Of a stretch of 13,357 bases of DNA, positions 1 to 7,068 are shown piece by piece (within the stretch, counting starts at the first letter, position 1; each line of letters opens with the position of its first letter). The notes beneath the pieces were generated by a model. The model saw only the letters and a list, made by a program, of their open reading frames with translations. It was not told the DNA's origin and ran no database searches. The DNA is from Euryarchaeota archaeon UBA242 (GTDB lineage: Archaea > Thermoplasmatota > Poseidoniia > Poseidoniales > Poseidoniaceae), in assembly GCA_002499015.1 (NCBI GenBank), contig DAJY01000087.1, positions 3,317 through 16,673 on the forward strand, read 5' to 3'. A program made the position numbers and the translations under genes.

Positions 1-60
1 AACTTCATCACTCTCTTGCTAAGCCTGCTGTTTGAAAAGCCCTTCCTTCCCAAGTACGCT
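1..60. other. Left edge, no gene assigned
   Basis: Short stretch after the polB stop codon. Plus frame 1 is open from base 1 to a TAG at 73-75 (24 residues, Leu-rich), which could be the tail of a gene converging on polB with a small overlap. On the minus strand an ATG lies at 8-6, which could start a gene running out of the window. Too little sequence to decide between these or to assign either. Confidence 0.2.
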
Positions 61-2757
61 TTAGAAGGAAAATAGTGAGGTTTGGCGGTTACCCGCGACT
101 AATTCTTTGGCACTCCAACCAAATGCCTCAGTTATTCGACCGATTGCAGCAGCAGTTCGTTCTGCATAGAATATCTCATCATACCCGCTAATGCCACCAT
201 TTTCTTCACCTTCAAGCCATGGCTCTACATTCATTGGCCTATTACTAGCATCGCTTACAATATAAGCAACTTTCATACCAGGAGTAAATCCAAGTCCCTT
301 TTTTATCAAAGCGCGAGCGATTCTAACTTGTGCCATAGAATCTGGATTTGCATAATGTTTAGTAAAATCAATAGAGCCATCTTTATTCAATGTTCCTTTA
401 CAAGACTTTGAAAGAACTAATTCTGAAGCATCAACTTGTTTGTTTTTTACCGCTTGGACTCTGCTTAATGCGTATTGTACCAACTCCTCGCCTTCATCGG
501 CCAGAGCAAAATTAAACATTTGTTTCATCGTATCTCGTAGATAGGAAAATGTATCTGTCCTTTGAGTTTCATAGCCTCGAATTAACATTTCTTCACTCGG
601 CCAAACCACTTGACCAACATATCTTTTCTTAGCACCATGGCTGAAAAATACAGATAGGCCTTTTTCAAACTCTAATACTGCTGAATCTTTGCTAAAGCGT
701 TGCGCTATATCTAATCCAAAAGTTATCATTGCTTGTTTTGCATTATTCCAATTTTCAATCTCTGCTTCGGTTGAATCTTCTTTCAAAACTGAAATTGCGT
801 TTTCACCAACCGGTGAACGAACAAATATTGAATCGGTATCTGAATAGACTACTGAATGATCTTCTTCTTCTAAACTGGCGATTATCGCTTTGATATTATG
901 ACGCGCCCATGCAGTAATTGATGAACCTAAATCGCGATGAGTAAAACGATAAAATCCTGATGCGAAAACTCCGTAAAAAGAATTCATTAGAATCTTTACC
1001 GCATATTGCATAGAGTCATGAAATTGTAAAGCCTTGTCATCTTGATTGGCTTTAGCGGCAGCCATACCCGCTTTATGTTCATCTCTTTGCGCCATTAAAT
1101 CTTCTAATAATAAAGGAATTAATCCTTTACGATTATCTTGATGAAGGAATTTTGCACCGGTCGGTGCAGTATGTATCAAGTCGCTTTCCAGAGGTTGGAT
1201 ATCTTGATTGGAGTCAACTCTGGTGGTATAGCATATATTGTGGCCGATCATAATTGAAGGATACATACTTTTGAAATCCAGTACCGCTATCCATGGATGC
1301 AAACCCGCTTCAACATCGTGAACATATCCACCTGTAATTTGACCTTCTTTGGCATCTGCTGAACCGGTTAATGGCACTGCGATATTCTTTGAATCGGCTA
1401 AACGAATAACCAAGGAATCGATTAACTGACTTGTGCTACCATTGGCAGCGGTATCAAAATTGACCTTAGCAACACTGGCAACCGCTTCCTTACGACGGAT
1501 GACTTGTATTGCGTTTAGAATATCTAATGGTAAAGCTGCATCTCTGATGCAATATTCAAGAACTTCATCTGGCCGATTGGCCCATTCAACATCCATATTT
1601 GATGCATCAATATCCATTTTGTGGCGTTCATCATCATCTGGAAATAATAGTTTAGAGACAAAACTTAGAGTTTCTCTTTGCGGCTTGAGTGCAATTCTTG
1701 CTTGCCACCAACAATCAACTATTGCTCGCCCTGCTAGATTCCAAGCACGGTTAGATTGCCGTTTAGGCATTAGACCTGTTCTAGTTCGATTCAATTCCGA
1801 TTCAATTTGAGGAACTCTGCCCCAGCCTAATAATTGGGCTCTTTTCCTCCATTCTATTTTCTTGGCTAACACTTCAGTTCTCTCAAATAGCCGTGGTAAA
1901 TCAAAATTATCAATATTGTAGCCAGTAATAATATCTGGGTCATTATCCCGAACTACAAGAGTCATCTGTTCAAGAATATGAGATTCTTTTCCAACGAATG
2001 AGAATTGTTGCCGTGTACCATCTTGCATGTTTTCAATCCAAGCAGCACCACATAGTACAGTATTGTGAGCAATACTGGTCTCTAAATCAAAAGAAAATAC
2101 TTTGAAGGGGACAGGGAATGGTTCTGCTGCTATCAAATTGGAGAGATTACAACTAACTGTAATATCAACCGGATAACGGCCAACTCCACCCGCTTCAATT
2201 ACCGCATTCATTAGGCTACCATCTTCATCATCAGCACTTCTTTGATCGATTAATTGTCCTTCAACATAAACATGCATCCCTATATCTAAATCTAAAAATA
2301 TTCTATTCAAATAAGGAATATCTCCAGAAAAAATACTCCAGCCTTGCTGCTGTAACGTTTTGCGTAACTGAGGGACGAGGTATGGTTGTTTGACTTCTAT
2401 TTGCCAAGTTGGCCTCATACCCAAGTCTGTTAATTTCATTACAGGACCTTTACAACTGACAATATCTGCGTGCGCTTCCAAACTATGAAGTCTATTTATG
2501 AGATATTCAGGTAAGTCTCCTTCTTCATCCCATGGTGCCAAACTCGCCACTTCAAAAGTTGGCGAAAGGCCCTCTATTAGCAAACAAATTGATTGTCCAG
2601 TTTTACTGCGGCCAAATAACTCTATCACTGTACGGGGAATTGTTTGGCCGTCCTCTACAACCTCAGTGGAATGATAACGGCCACTGATAATTCCGATGTC
2701 GCCGTGCCAGGTCATAGACTCCCCCAACAACCAAAACGGCGCCCAGTCCTTAACCAT
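61..2757 (-). CDS. polB: Family B DNA polymerase (archaeal PolB), replicative/proofreading
   Basis: DNA-dependent DNA polymerase with 3'-5' proofreading, acting at the replication fork or in repair. All signature motifs are present (numbering from a GTG at 2772; subtract 5 for the ATG chosen here): Exo I D229/E231 in FSFDLETS, Exo II around N286 to D291 (YNIDNFD), Exo III Y407/D411; polymerase motif A D499 in DFKSMYPS, motif B K593 to G601 (KILMNSFYG), motif C YSDTDS with D645 and D647, then KKRY at 715-718. Catalytic residues look intact, and no intein interrupts motifs A, B or C. The protein ends in QTSLFSF, a PIP-box-like clamp-binding tail at the extreme C-terminus. About 898 residues is somewhat longer than typical archaeal PolB. 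The start is taken as ATG 2757 because a TATA-like box lies about 24 nt upstream, suggesting a leaderless message; GTG 2772 is the in-frame alternative. Divergent from ilvE. Confidence 0.95.
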   Translation of the reverse strand: MVKDWAPFWLLGESMTWHGDIGIISGRYHSTEVVEDGQTIPRTVIELFGRSKTGQSICLLIEGLSPTFEVASLAPWDEEGDLPEYLINRLHSLEAHADIVSCKGPVMKLTDLGMRPTWQIEVKQPYLVPQLRKTLQQQGWSIFSGDIPYLNRIFLDLDIGMHVYVEGQLIDQRSADDEDGSLMNAVIEAGGVGRYPVDITVSCNLSNLIAAEPFPVPFKVFSFDLETSIAHNTVLCGAAWIENMQDGTRQQFSFVGKESHILEQMTLVVRDNDPDIITGYNIDNFDLPRLFERTEVLAKKIEWRKRAQLLGWGRVPQIESELNRTRTGLMPKRQSNRAWNLAGRAIVDCWWQARIALKPQRETLSFVSKLLFPDDDERHKMDIDASNMDVEWANRPDEVLEYCIRDAALPLDILNAIQVIRRKEAVASVAKVNFDTAANGSTSQLIDSLVIRLADSKNIAVPLTGSADAKEGQITGGYVHDVEAGLHPWIAVLDFKSMYPSIMIGHNICYTTRVDSNQDIQPLESDLIHTAPTGAKFLHQDNRKGLIPLLLEDLMAQRDEHKAGMAAAKANQDDKALQFHDSMQYAVKILMNSFYGVFASGFYRFTHRDLGSSITAWARHNIKAIIASLEEEDHSVVYSDTDSIFVRSPVGENAISVLKEDSTEAEIENWNNAKQAMITFGLDIAQRFSKDSAVLEFEKGLSVFFSHGAKKRYVGQVVWPSEEMLIRGYETQRTDTFSYLRDTMKQMFNFALADEGEELVQYALSRVQAVKNKQVDASELVLSKSCKGTLNKDGSIDFTKHYANPDSMAQVRIARALIKKGLGFTPGMKVAYIVSDASNRPMNVEPWLEGEENGGISGYDEIFYAERTAAAIGRITEAFGWSAKELVAGNRQTSLFSF

Positions 2758-2776
2758 GATATGCCTGAGCACTGCC

Positions 2777-2783
2777 TATTTAT
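2777..2783 (-). promoter_or_regulatory. TATA-like box for polB
   Basis: On the minus strand the heptamer ATAAATA is preceded by a purine-rich GTTGGAG that could serve as a BRE. Its centre is about 23-24 nt before ATG 2757. The usual archaeal TATA-to-start-site distance would then place transcription initiation at or within a few bases of that ATG. This supports a leaderless mRNA and argues against the upstream GTG. The GGAG could alternatively be a ribosome binding site for GTG 2772 (about 11 nt away). Confidence 0.4.
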
Positions 2784-2841
2784 CTCCAACTTTTTCCTCC
2801 CCAACAGATTAGCAAAACGGCCACAACCCTTGAAAGGTGTC

Positions 2842-2846
2842 TATAC
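2842..2846 (+). promoter_or_regulatory. Possible TATA box for ilvE
   Basis: A short TATAC lies about 32 nt before ATG 2876, in the divergent polB-ilvE spacer. It would imply a leader of only a few nucleotides. The match is short and the upstream bases are not a clear BRE, so this is tentative. Confidence 0.25.
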
Positions 2847-2875
2847 TCCCGAACAAATGTGGGCTTGGTGAAATT

Positions 2876-3898
2876 ATGAGTAATGATATCGATTGGGATA
2901 GCCTGACATTTTCTTTAACACCAACAGATACAATGTATTTGACAGAAACTAAGCAAGATGAGGCTTGGATGCCTGGGGATTTACGCCCATATGGAAATAT
3001 GTCAATTTCTCCAGCCGCTGGTGTTCTAAATTATGGTCAAGGCTTGTTTGAAGGGATGAAAGCATATCGAACTGCAAACGATAGAGTTGTATTTTTTAGG
3101 CCCGAAGAAAATGCTAGAAGAATGCAACGAGGCGCTGACCGTTTGAAAATGCCACCTGTTCCAGAATCTGTATTCATCGATGCTGTTGAACAGGTAGTTG
3201 CAGCTAATTTGAAGTGGATTCCGCCCATGGGTAAAGGCGCACTTTATGTGCGCCCATTGCTAATGGGTTCAGGACCTGTTCTGGGAGTTTCACCCGCTCC
3301 ATCATACACATTCTTGGTTTATGTGACCCCGGTAGGACCTTATTTCAAAGACGGAGTTACTGCGATTGATTTACTGATTTCAGAAGAATATCACCGTGCT
3401 GCACCTGGTGGCTCTGGTGGGGTCAAGGCAATTGGGAATTATGCCCCTGGAATGATGCCAAGCAAGAAAGCGAAGGCTGCTGGTTACTCTGAAGTAATCT
3501 ATCTAGATGCTGAAACACATTCCTGCGTTGAAGAAGTCGGTGCTGCTAATTTCTTCTGTCTAAAGGATGGGGTATTGTACACTCCTGAATTAACTGGAAC
3601 AATATTGCCAGGTATTACTCGTGATTCAATTATCAAACTAGCTCGGAAGAATGGAATGGAAGTAATTGAAACAAAGGTAACTGCTGAATTCGCAATGACT
3701 GCTGATGAGGCTTTCTGTTGCGGAACTGCTGCGGTAATATCTCCTATCGGTTCGATAACCAAAGGTGAAAAGAAAACAGTATATGGTAATGGAATTCCAG
3801 GCGAGATTACAACTACTCTTTACGATCAATTAACTAGCATACAAAATGAAACTTCACCTGATACATTTGGTTGGTTGCACGAAGTACCTACAAATTGA
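2876..3898 (+). CDS. ilvE: Branched-chain amino-acid aminotransferase (PLP fold type IV)
   Basis: Catalyses the last, reversible step of valine, leucine and isoleucine synthesis, moving an amino group from glutamate to the branched 2-oxoacid; cytosolic and PLP-dependent. The 340-residue length fits the longer, 'type II' BCAT group. Visible landmarks: LNYGQGLFEGMKAYR at 51-65, the R126 region (LYVRPLLMGSG), the PLP lysine K184 inside GGVKAIGNYAPG, the cofactor-side EEVGAANFF near 219-227 and the phosphate-binding GTAAVISPIG at 283-292. The start is placed at ATG 2876; a GTG at 2837 in frame would add 13 residues unlike the family. Its stop lies 2 bp from the convergent srp19 stop. No other branched-chain synthesis gene is in view. 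The exact substrate range cannot be read from sequence alone. Confidence 0.95.
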   Translation: MSNDIDWDSLTFSLTPTDTMYLTETKQDEAWMPGDLRPYGNMSISPAAGVLNYGQGLFEGMKAYRTANDRVVFFRPEENARRMQRGADRLKMPPVPESVFIDAVEQVVAANLKWIPPMGKGALYVRPLLMGSGPVLGVSPAPSYTFLVYVTPVGPYFKDGVTAIDLLISEEYHRAAPGGSGGVKAIGNYAPGMMPSKKAKAAGYSEVIYLDAETHSCVEEVGAANFFCLKDGVLYTPELTGTILPGITRDSIIKLARKNGMEVIETKVTAEFAMTADEAFCCGTAAVISPIGSITKGEKKTVYGNGIPGEITTTLYDQLTSIQNETSPDTFGWLHEVPTN

Positions 3899-3900
3899 AT

Positions 3901-4362
3901 TCAGTTCTTGAATCCCCTTTTCTTGAAACTCTTCTTTGTAGAAGGTTCTTTGATTGACTGGCGGTTACTTCCTTTTCTTTGTGAGCGTGCTCGGCGGTCA
4001 CCTGCTTGTGGACCTTTTTCTTCTCGGTCTGCCTGTGCTTCTTTCAAGTCGCGTTGCATCTGGCGCCATTCGCCACCGATTAATTGTAAAATTTCTTCTT
4101 TTGAATTTGCACCGATGCTCTGCTTGGAACCAACTTTGGAAACCCATAACCTTCCTTCACCAGCATGAGGCCGACGCGGGTGATTAGTTCCTTCTTCGCG
4201 CTTGATTTTACGAAGGCCTACTTTTCTTGCCGCAAGAAATAATCCTTCTAAATCTGGTTTGATTACCGATGCGTCTTTTGGGACACGGCGACCTTTGCGA
4301 CGTGAGAGTTTAGCATTAAAATAACCTGGCCAGATACTGAGTCTGTCGGGGTTGTGTTCCAT
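3901..4362 (-). CDS. srp19: Signal recognition particle protein SRP19
   Basis: Binds the tips of helices 6 and 8 of SRP RNA and helps SRP54 assemble, so it acts in co-translational targeting of membrane and secreted proteins. The core covers about residues 8-97 of 153: IWPGYFNAKLSR at 10-21, GRRVPK at 24-29, then PRRPHAGEGRLWV near 62-74, all typical of the family. Residues 98-153 form a very basic, low-complexity tail (many K, R, Q, S), making the protein longer than usual archaeal SRP19 of roughly 90-100 residues. Two ATGs are in tandem (4365, 4362). GAGGTGA at 4373-4367 sits only 1 nt before the first but 4 nt before the second, so the second is preferred. It lies 59 bp downstream of rps8e on the same strand, probably in one transcript. 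Confidence 0.92.
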   Translation of the reverse strand: MEHNPDRLSIWPGYFNAKLSRRKGRRVPKDASVIKPDLEGLFLAARKVGLRKIKREEGTNHPRRPHAGEGRLWVSKVGSKQSIGANSKEEILQLIGGEWRQMQRDLKEAQADREEKGPQAGDRRARSQRKGSNRQSIKEPSTKKSFKKRGFKN

Positions 4363-4365
4363 CAT

Positions 4366-4418
4366 CTCACCTCACTGGGGTAATGCCCCATCATACAGGT
4401 GAGGATAACAGGGTTATC
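4366..4418 (-). promoter_or_regulatory. Foldable rps8e-srp19 spacer covering the srp19 RBS
   Basis: Minus-strand RNA of this spacer can form two hairpins. The first, next to the rps8e stop, is GATAAC/GTTATC with a 3-nt loop (4418-4404). The second is longer: an outer 7-bp perfect stem pairs CTCACCT (4403-4397) with AGGTGAG (4372-4366), enclosing a 5-bp stem TGGGG/CCCCA (4390-4386 with 4380-4376) and a 5-nt loop. The outer stem contains most of the GAGGTGA ribosome binding site of srp19. Pairing was read by eye and no folding energy was computed. Any role in translation control or mRNA processing is inference. Confidence 0.45.
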
Positions 4419-4421
4419 AAA

Positions 4422-4802
4422 TCATTCAAGAAGGATGCCGTTGATAACGCCATCTTTACCTGGACGAGAAGTAATACGTGCACGACCTTTGTCGGTTTCG
4501 ATAATTGCTCCCTTGACCAGAATGTTTCTACGAACATAGTTTGGATTAGATTGGTTCTCAATTACTGAATGAATCTTTGCAAGTGTTGTTTTTCCAGTTT
4601 TGGTATCATTTAGAGAAATTCGGTTTTCCGACATGACACGAACCATGATATTTCCACCGGTCTTTCGATAGATTTTGCGCTTTGGTTCGCCAACTAATGC
4701 GAATTGCTTTTCGGTCGAGATTTCAGTAGAACGCTTGCTGCGAGCCCGAACTAGACGACCACCTGAGGGTTTGCGACGAGAGATTCCATGCCATTGTGCC
4801 AT
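4422..4802 (-). CDS. rps8e: Small ribosomal subunit protein S8e (eS8)
   Basis: Archaeal/eukaryotic ribosomal protein of the 30S subunit with no bacterial counterpart. At 126 residues it has the normal archaeal length. It begins with the hallmark MAQWHGISRRKPSGGR, followed by basic rRNA-contacting segments (RLVRARSKRS; EPKRKIYRKTGG at 39-50) and the beta-rich second half (NPNYVRRNILVKGAIIET near 86-103) ending in GVINGILLE. ATG 4802 is chosen because the family N-terminus starts there; an upstream in-frame start would add 22 unrelated residues. AAGGAT at 4817-4812, about 9 nt before the ATG, is a plausible ribosome binding site, and a TATA-like box lies at 4848-4841. srp19 follows on the same strand, linking ribosome and protein-targeting functions. 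Confidence 0.96.
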   Translation of the reverse strand: MAQWHGISRRKPSGGRLVRARSKRSTEISTEKQFALVGEPKRKIYRKTGGNIMVRVMSENRISLNDTKTGKTTLAKIHSVIENQSNPNYVRRNILVKGAIIETDKGRARITSRPGKDGVINGILLE

Positions 4803-4840
4803 AATAATCCAATCCTTACGACTCCATCCGACCGGCCAAC

Positions 4841-4848
4841 CATATATG
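4841..4848 (-). promoter_or_regulatory. TATA-like box for rps8e-srp19
   Basis: CATATATG on the minus strand lies in the 56-bp gap between the FAH-family stop (4859) and the rps8e start (4802). Transcription starting about 25 nt downstream would give a leader of roughly 16 nt carrying the AAGGAT ribosome binding site. This suggests rps8e-srp19 has its own promoter and is not merely read through from the upstream gene. Confidence 0.45.
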
Positions 4849-4858
4849 AAAGCAACCC

Positions 4859-5467
4859 TTAGATACAATTCGCTTCAAAGCGCGATACTGAACGGCCATC
4901 TATCGTCTGCAATATTGCAACTAATCTATCTCCAGCATGTAATTGCCCAACTCCTGCAGGCGTACCTGTGAATAAATAATCGCCAGGACGGACCGGTGCC
5001 CACTGCTGCAGTGCAACGAGTTGCATACTCGGAGTAATGCTCATTTGTGAAAGAGGTGCTTGCTGAACAACCACTCCATTTACTGTTAATATTAGAGCCA
5101 GTCCTTTTTCCTCATCGACCATTGAATGCATATCATCTGTCCAATCAGAAAACGGACCAATCACCGCACTGCCTGTGAAACACTTTCCTTTGGCCCAAGG
5201 TATTTGTTGTTCCTGGCATATTGATTGTGCAACTCTATCGGTCAAATCCAAACCAACTGCTACTGCCTCCGGTTGGAGATTATTTCCCAAACGAATTATG
5301 CATTCAATCTCATGATGAACTTCTCCAGGGTGCTGTGAAATTTGCAATGGGCCTTGTCGTGTGATACAGTTTTGTGGTTTGACAAAAAATACCGGTTCGA
5401 TCGGTTGCTGATTGCCAAGTTCTTCAGCGTGTTTAGCAAAAGTTCGGATAGTACACCATAGTGCCAT
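4859..5467 (-). CDS. Fumarylacetoacetate hydrolase family protein (YcgM/FAHD1-like)
   Basis: Member of the FAH superfamily of metal-dependent enzymes acting on 2,4-dioxo acids; close shape to the small YcgM/FAHD1 group (acylpyruvate hydrolysis, oxaloacetate decarboxylation or tautomerisation). In 202 residues: KPQNCI at 30-35, metal-binding HHEIE at 51-55 (E53, E55), then D74 in GLDLTDR, active-site PWAKGKCF at 90-97 and the family signature TGTPAGVG at 167-174. The N-terminal domain seen in longer FAH proteins is absent, as expected for this group. ATG 5467 is chosen; an upstream TTG (5479) is in frame. A weak AT-rich stretch about 26 nt upstream could be a TATA box for a leaderless message. 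The gene is divergent from the PUA gene, and 56 bp separate it from rps8e downstream. The substrate cannot be told from sequence. Confidence 0.88.
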   Translation of the reverse strand: MALWCTIRTFAKHAEELGNQQPIEPVFFVKPQNCITRQGPLQISQHPGEVHHEIECIIRLGNNLQPEAVAVGLDLTDRVAQSICQEQQIPWAKGKCFTGSAVIGPFSDWTDDMHSMVDEEKGLALILTVNGVVVQQAPLSQMSITPSMQLVALQQWAPVRPGDYLFTGTPAGVGQLHAGDRLVAILQTIDGRSVSRFEANCI

Positions 5468-5546
5468 AACTCTACCCAATACAAAACCCTAAATGAACAA
5501 GTTGGTAGTGCCAAGGGTCAAAAGTAGTAACTTATAGCATTCATTG

Positions 5547-6056
5547 ATGGCAAAGGAATGGTATATCAAAAAGCGACGCCCAGTCCGCAGAAAACAAATC
5601 GCGCCTCTGTTAAAAGAATTAGAATCTGCTCTTGGGATTGATTTGGCCGTAGATGGCGCTTTCCTTGAAATGGCTGAATATGGACCTTGGCAAATGGTTT
5701 TTGTAGACAAAATAGCCAAGTCGGTTGAATTAAAAAATGATGACGGAAAGCGTTTCGCATTTTTGACTCTGCGTGGATTTTTAGAACATTCTGATTCTGT
5801 AAAATGGGTTAATGTTGACCATGGTGCAATTCCATTCTTGATGAATGGTGCGGATTGTATGGTGGCTGGAATTCAAGATGCCGACCCAAGTATTGAAGTT
5901 GGGGATTTGGTTTGGATTCGTGATATGAAACATAAACGCCCTCTTGCCATTGGTTGGACAACCATGGATAGTTCTGAATTAATTGCTTCTAGTAAGGGAA
6001 AGGGAATCAAAACTCTTCATTGGGTTGGCGATGAACTTTGGGGCATGGATAGTTGA
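5547..6056 (+). CDS. PUA-domain RNA-binding protein, MCT-1/Tma20-like (COG2016 type)
   Basis: Probable ribosome- or tRNA-associated RNA-binding protein resembling eukaryotic MCTS1/Tma20, which acts in translation initiation, reinitiation and 40S recycling. In 169 residues the first ~85 form the MCT-1-type N-terminal domain, starting with a basic patch (KKRRPVRRKQ at 8-17). The PUA domain follows at about 87-162: VDHGAIPFLMNGADCMVAGI at 90-109 matches the VDxGAIxFxxxGAxxMxPG pattern of MCTS1, and KGKGIKTLHWVGDELWGM at 150-167 matches its C-terminal strand (GIGIENIHYLNDGLW in MCTS1). ATG 5547 is the clear start; a TTG just before it is ignored. Divergent from the FAH-family gene with a 79-bp shared promoter region, in which TTATA at 5532-5536 is too close to be its TATA box. 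No catalytic function is expected. Confidence 0.85.
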   Translation: MAKEWYIKKRRPVRRKQIAPLLKELESALGIDLAVDGAFLEMAEYGPWQMVFVDKIAKSVELKNDDGKRFAFLTLRGFLEHSDSVKWVNVDHGAIPFLMNGADCMVAGIQDADPSIEVGDLVWIRDMKHKRPLAIGWTTMDSSELIASSKGKGIKTLHWVGDELWGMDS

Positions 6057-6091
6057 GTAAGTATCAAGAAGTATCGGTGTAAGCAAGTGAT

Positions 6092-6661
6092 ATGAACGGC
6101 CGGCACCTCATCTCATTGCTGTTGATAATCACCCTGATATCTCCTTTAGTTGCTAGTTCCGCGTTAACTGGAGGCGTTGATAAAAACCCGGATGAATCAG
6201 AAGTGCCTTTCTCACTCATTGAAAGAACGAACCCCAGCGTCGATGGCAAAGATTGGAACATTGAAATTAGAATGAATGATGAGGTATACGCAAATGGAAC
6301 TACATTTGTAATTACCACTCAAGTCTGCACCAATAATGGTGTGTGTGACCCTCCAGTTCCACAAGAGAGCGTTGTAGAGGGCCAAAACTATGCAATTTCT
6401 ATCAAACCTAAATCTGACCACACATATGTCAATTGGAGAGTTAATGCCGAATATGAAAACGGCGATAAGGAAAACTTCCCCCAAGGAGATTGGTTCAAAA
6501 CATGGTCATCTTGTTGGTTTAACGATGATGCATGGGGTGGCGTAGATTCCACCGCAGACGGATGTAAGGCTAGTGACGAGAGCGCCATACTTCCAGGATT
6601 TGCATTACCGACTATACTAGGGTCTATTGTGATGGCAATCGCGTATTACCGTCGTGATTAA
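6092..6661 (+). CDS. Secreted/anchored protein with PGF-CTERM-like tail
   Basis: I do not recognise the main domain. Residues 1-24 form a signal peptide (basic NGRH start, a long Leu/Ile core, ASSA near the likely cleavage point). The mature part (about 25-165) is polar and acidic, probably beta-rich, with four cysteines at 79, 85, 141 and 158 (QVCTNNGVCDPP is notable). The C-terminus has the tripartite pattern of a PGF-CTERM sorting signal: LPGF at 167-170, a hydrophobic helix, then YYRRD. In other archaea such tails are processed by archaeosortase A and lipid-anchored; no archaeosortase gene is in this window. It lies 35 bp after the PUA gene on the same strand. Its TAA overlaps the TAA of the convergent gene (shared bases 6658-6661). 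Function unknown. Confidence 0.8.
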   Translation: MNGRHLISLLLIITLISPLVASSALTGGVDKNPDESEVPFSLIERTNPSVDGKDWNIEIRMNDEVYANGTTFVITTQVCTNNGVCDPPVPQESVVEGQNYAISIKPKSDHTYVNWRVNAEYENGDKENFPQGDWFKTWSSCWFNDDAWGGVDSTADGCKASDESAILPGFALPTILGSIVMAIAYYRRD

Positions 6662-7056
6662 TTGAGATGCTCTACTAAACGTTCAACCAAGCGTCGCTGC
6701 TCGTAATTCCAATTTTGCATTACTACTGAAACACTTGACTTGTCTTTGGATAGATTACCATCAACAAAACCAACTTCCGTTAAATCACTATTTACCAATG
6801 GTAAATTCTTCCCTTTACATTCCAAGAGTAGGCCTTTATCCGTCATTGTTGCTGTTCCAAATGAAAATGTTACTTTGTCACCGGATCGCTTTGTTTTGAC
6901 TTTTCCAGCTTTCAAAAAGCGAACAAGAGCATCCAACAATGAATTCACATCTACATCTGATTCGATCGCTCCTGAGCCATAGGCGGAAAGGAATTCTAGT
7001 TCCGTAGAGTTTTGTTCAATGAGGTGGTCTAAACCGCGACCAATTTTCTCTTCCAT
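6658..7056 (-). CDS. Uncharacterised 132-residue soluble protein, coupled to SAP-TM gene
   Basis: Not recognised. No signal peptide or membrane segment. Residues 1-50 look helical (MEEKIGRGLDHLIEQN..., LLDALVRFLKAGK near 40-52). Residues 52-112 alternate in a beta-like manner (KVTFSFGTATMTDKGLLLE; SSVSVVMQNW), and the last 20 residues are a charged helix (YEQRRLVERLVEH). ATG 7056 is chosen because GAGGTGA at 7068-7062 lies 5 nt upstream; a longer reading from 7098 would overlap the upstream gene. The gap to the upstream stop is 10 bp, and the ribosome binding site includes part of that stop codon, so translation is probably coupled. A cytosolic partner of the SAP-TM membrane protein is the obvious guess. 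Confidence 0.75.
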   Translation of the reverse strand: MEEKIGRGLDHLIEQNSTELEFLSAYGSGAIESDVDVNSLLDALVRFLKAGKVKTKRSGDKVTFSFGTATMTDKGLLLECKGKNLPLVNSDLTEVGFVDGNLSKDKSSVSVVMQNWNYEQRRLVERLVEHLN

Positions 7057-7061
7057 AATAA

Positions 7062-7068
7062 TCACCTC
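7062..7068 (-). promoter_or_regulatory. Ribosome binding site of the 132-residue gene
   Basis: GAGGTGA on the minus strand, 5 nt before ATG 7056, complementary to the expected archaeal 16S 3' end (CACCUC core). It overlaps the TGA stop (7069-7067) of the upstream gene by two bases. A ribosome finishing the upstream gene would sit on this site, so coupling is likely. It decides the start codon against the upstream alternative at 7098. Confidence 0.65.

Noticed and set aside
1433..1810. 125-residue plus-strand open frame opposite polB
   Set aside because: It lies wholly inside the polymerase gene, antisense to its motif-bearing exonuclease region, has no recognisable motif and no promoter or ribosome binding site. 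It is a shadow of polB codon use.
61..2757. Intein insertion in polB
   Set aside because: Archaeal polB is a common intein site, but motifs A, B and C are continuous and spaced normally, with no Cys/Ser start or HN splice end.
4398..4415. Partial match to the I-SceI homing endonuclease site in the rps8e-srp19 spacer
   Set aside because: About 13 bases of the site are shared, but the ends differ and no endonuclease or intron is present. It is explained by the GATAAC/GTTATC hairpin and is taken as coincidence.
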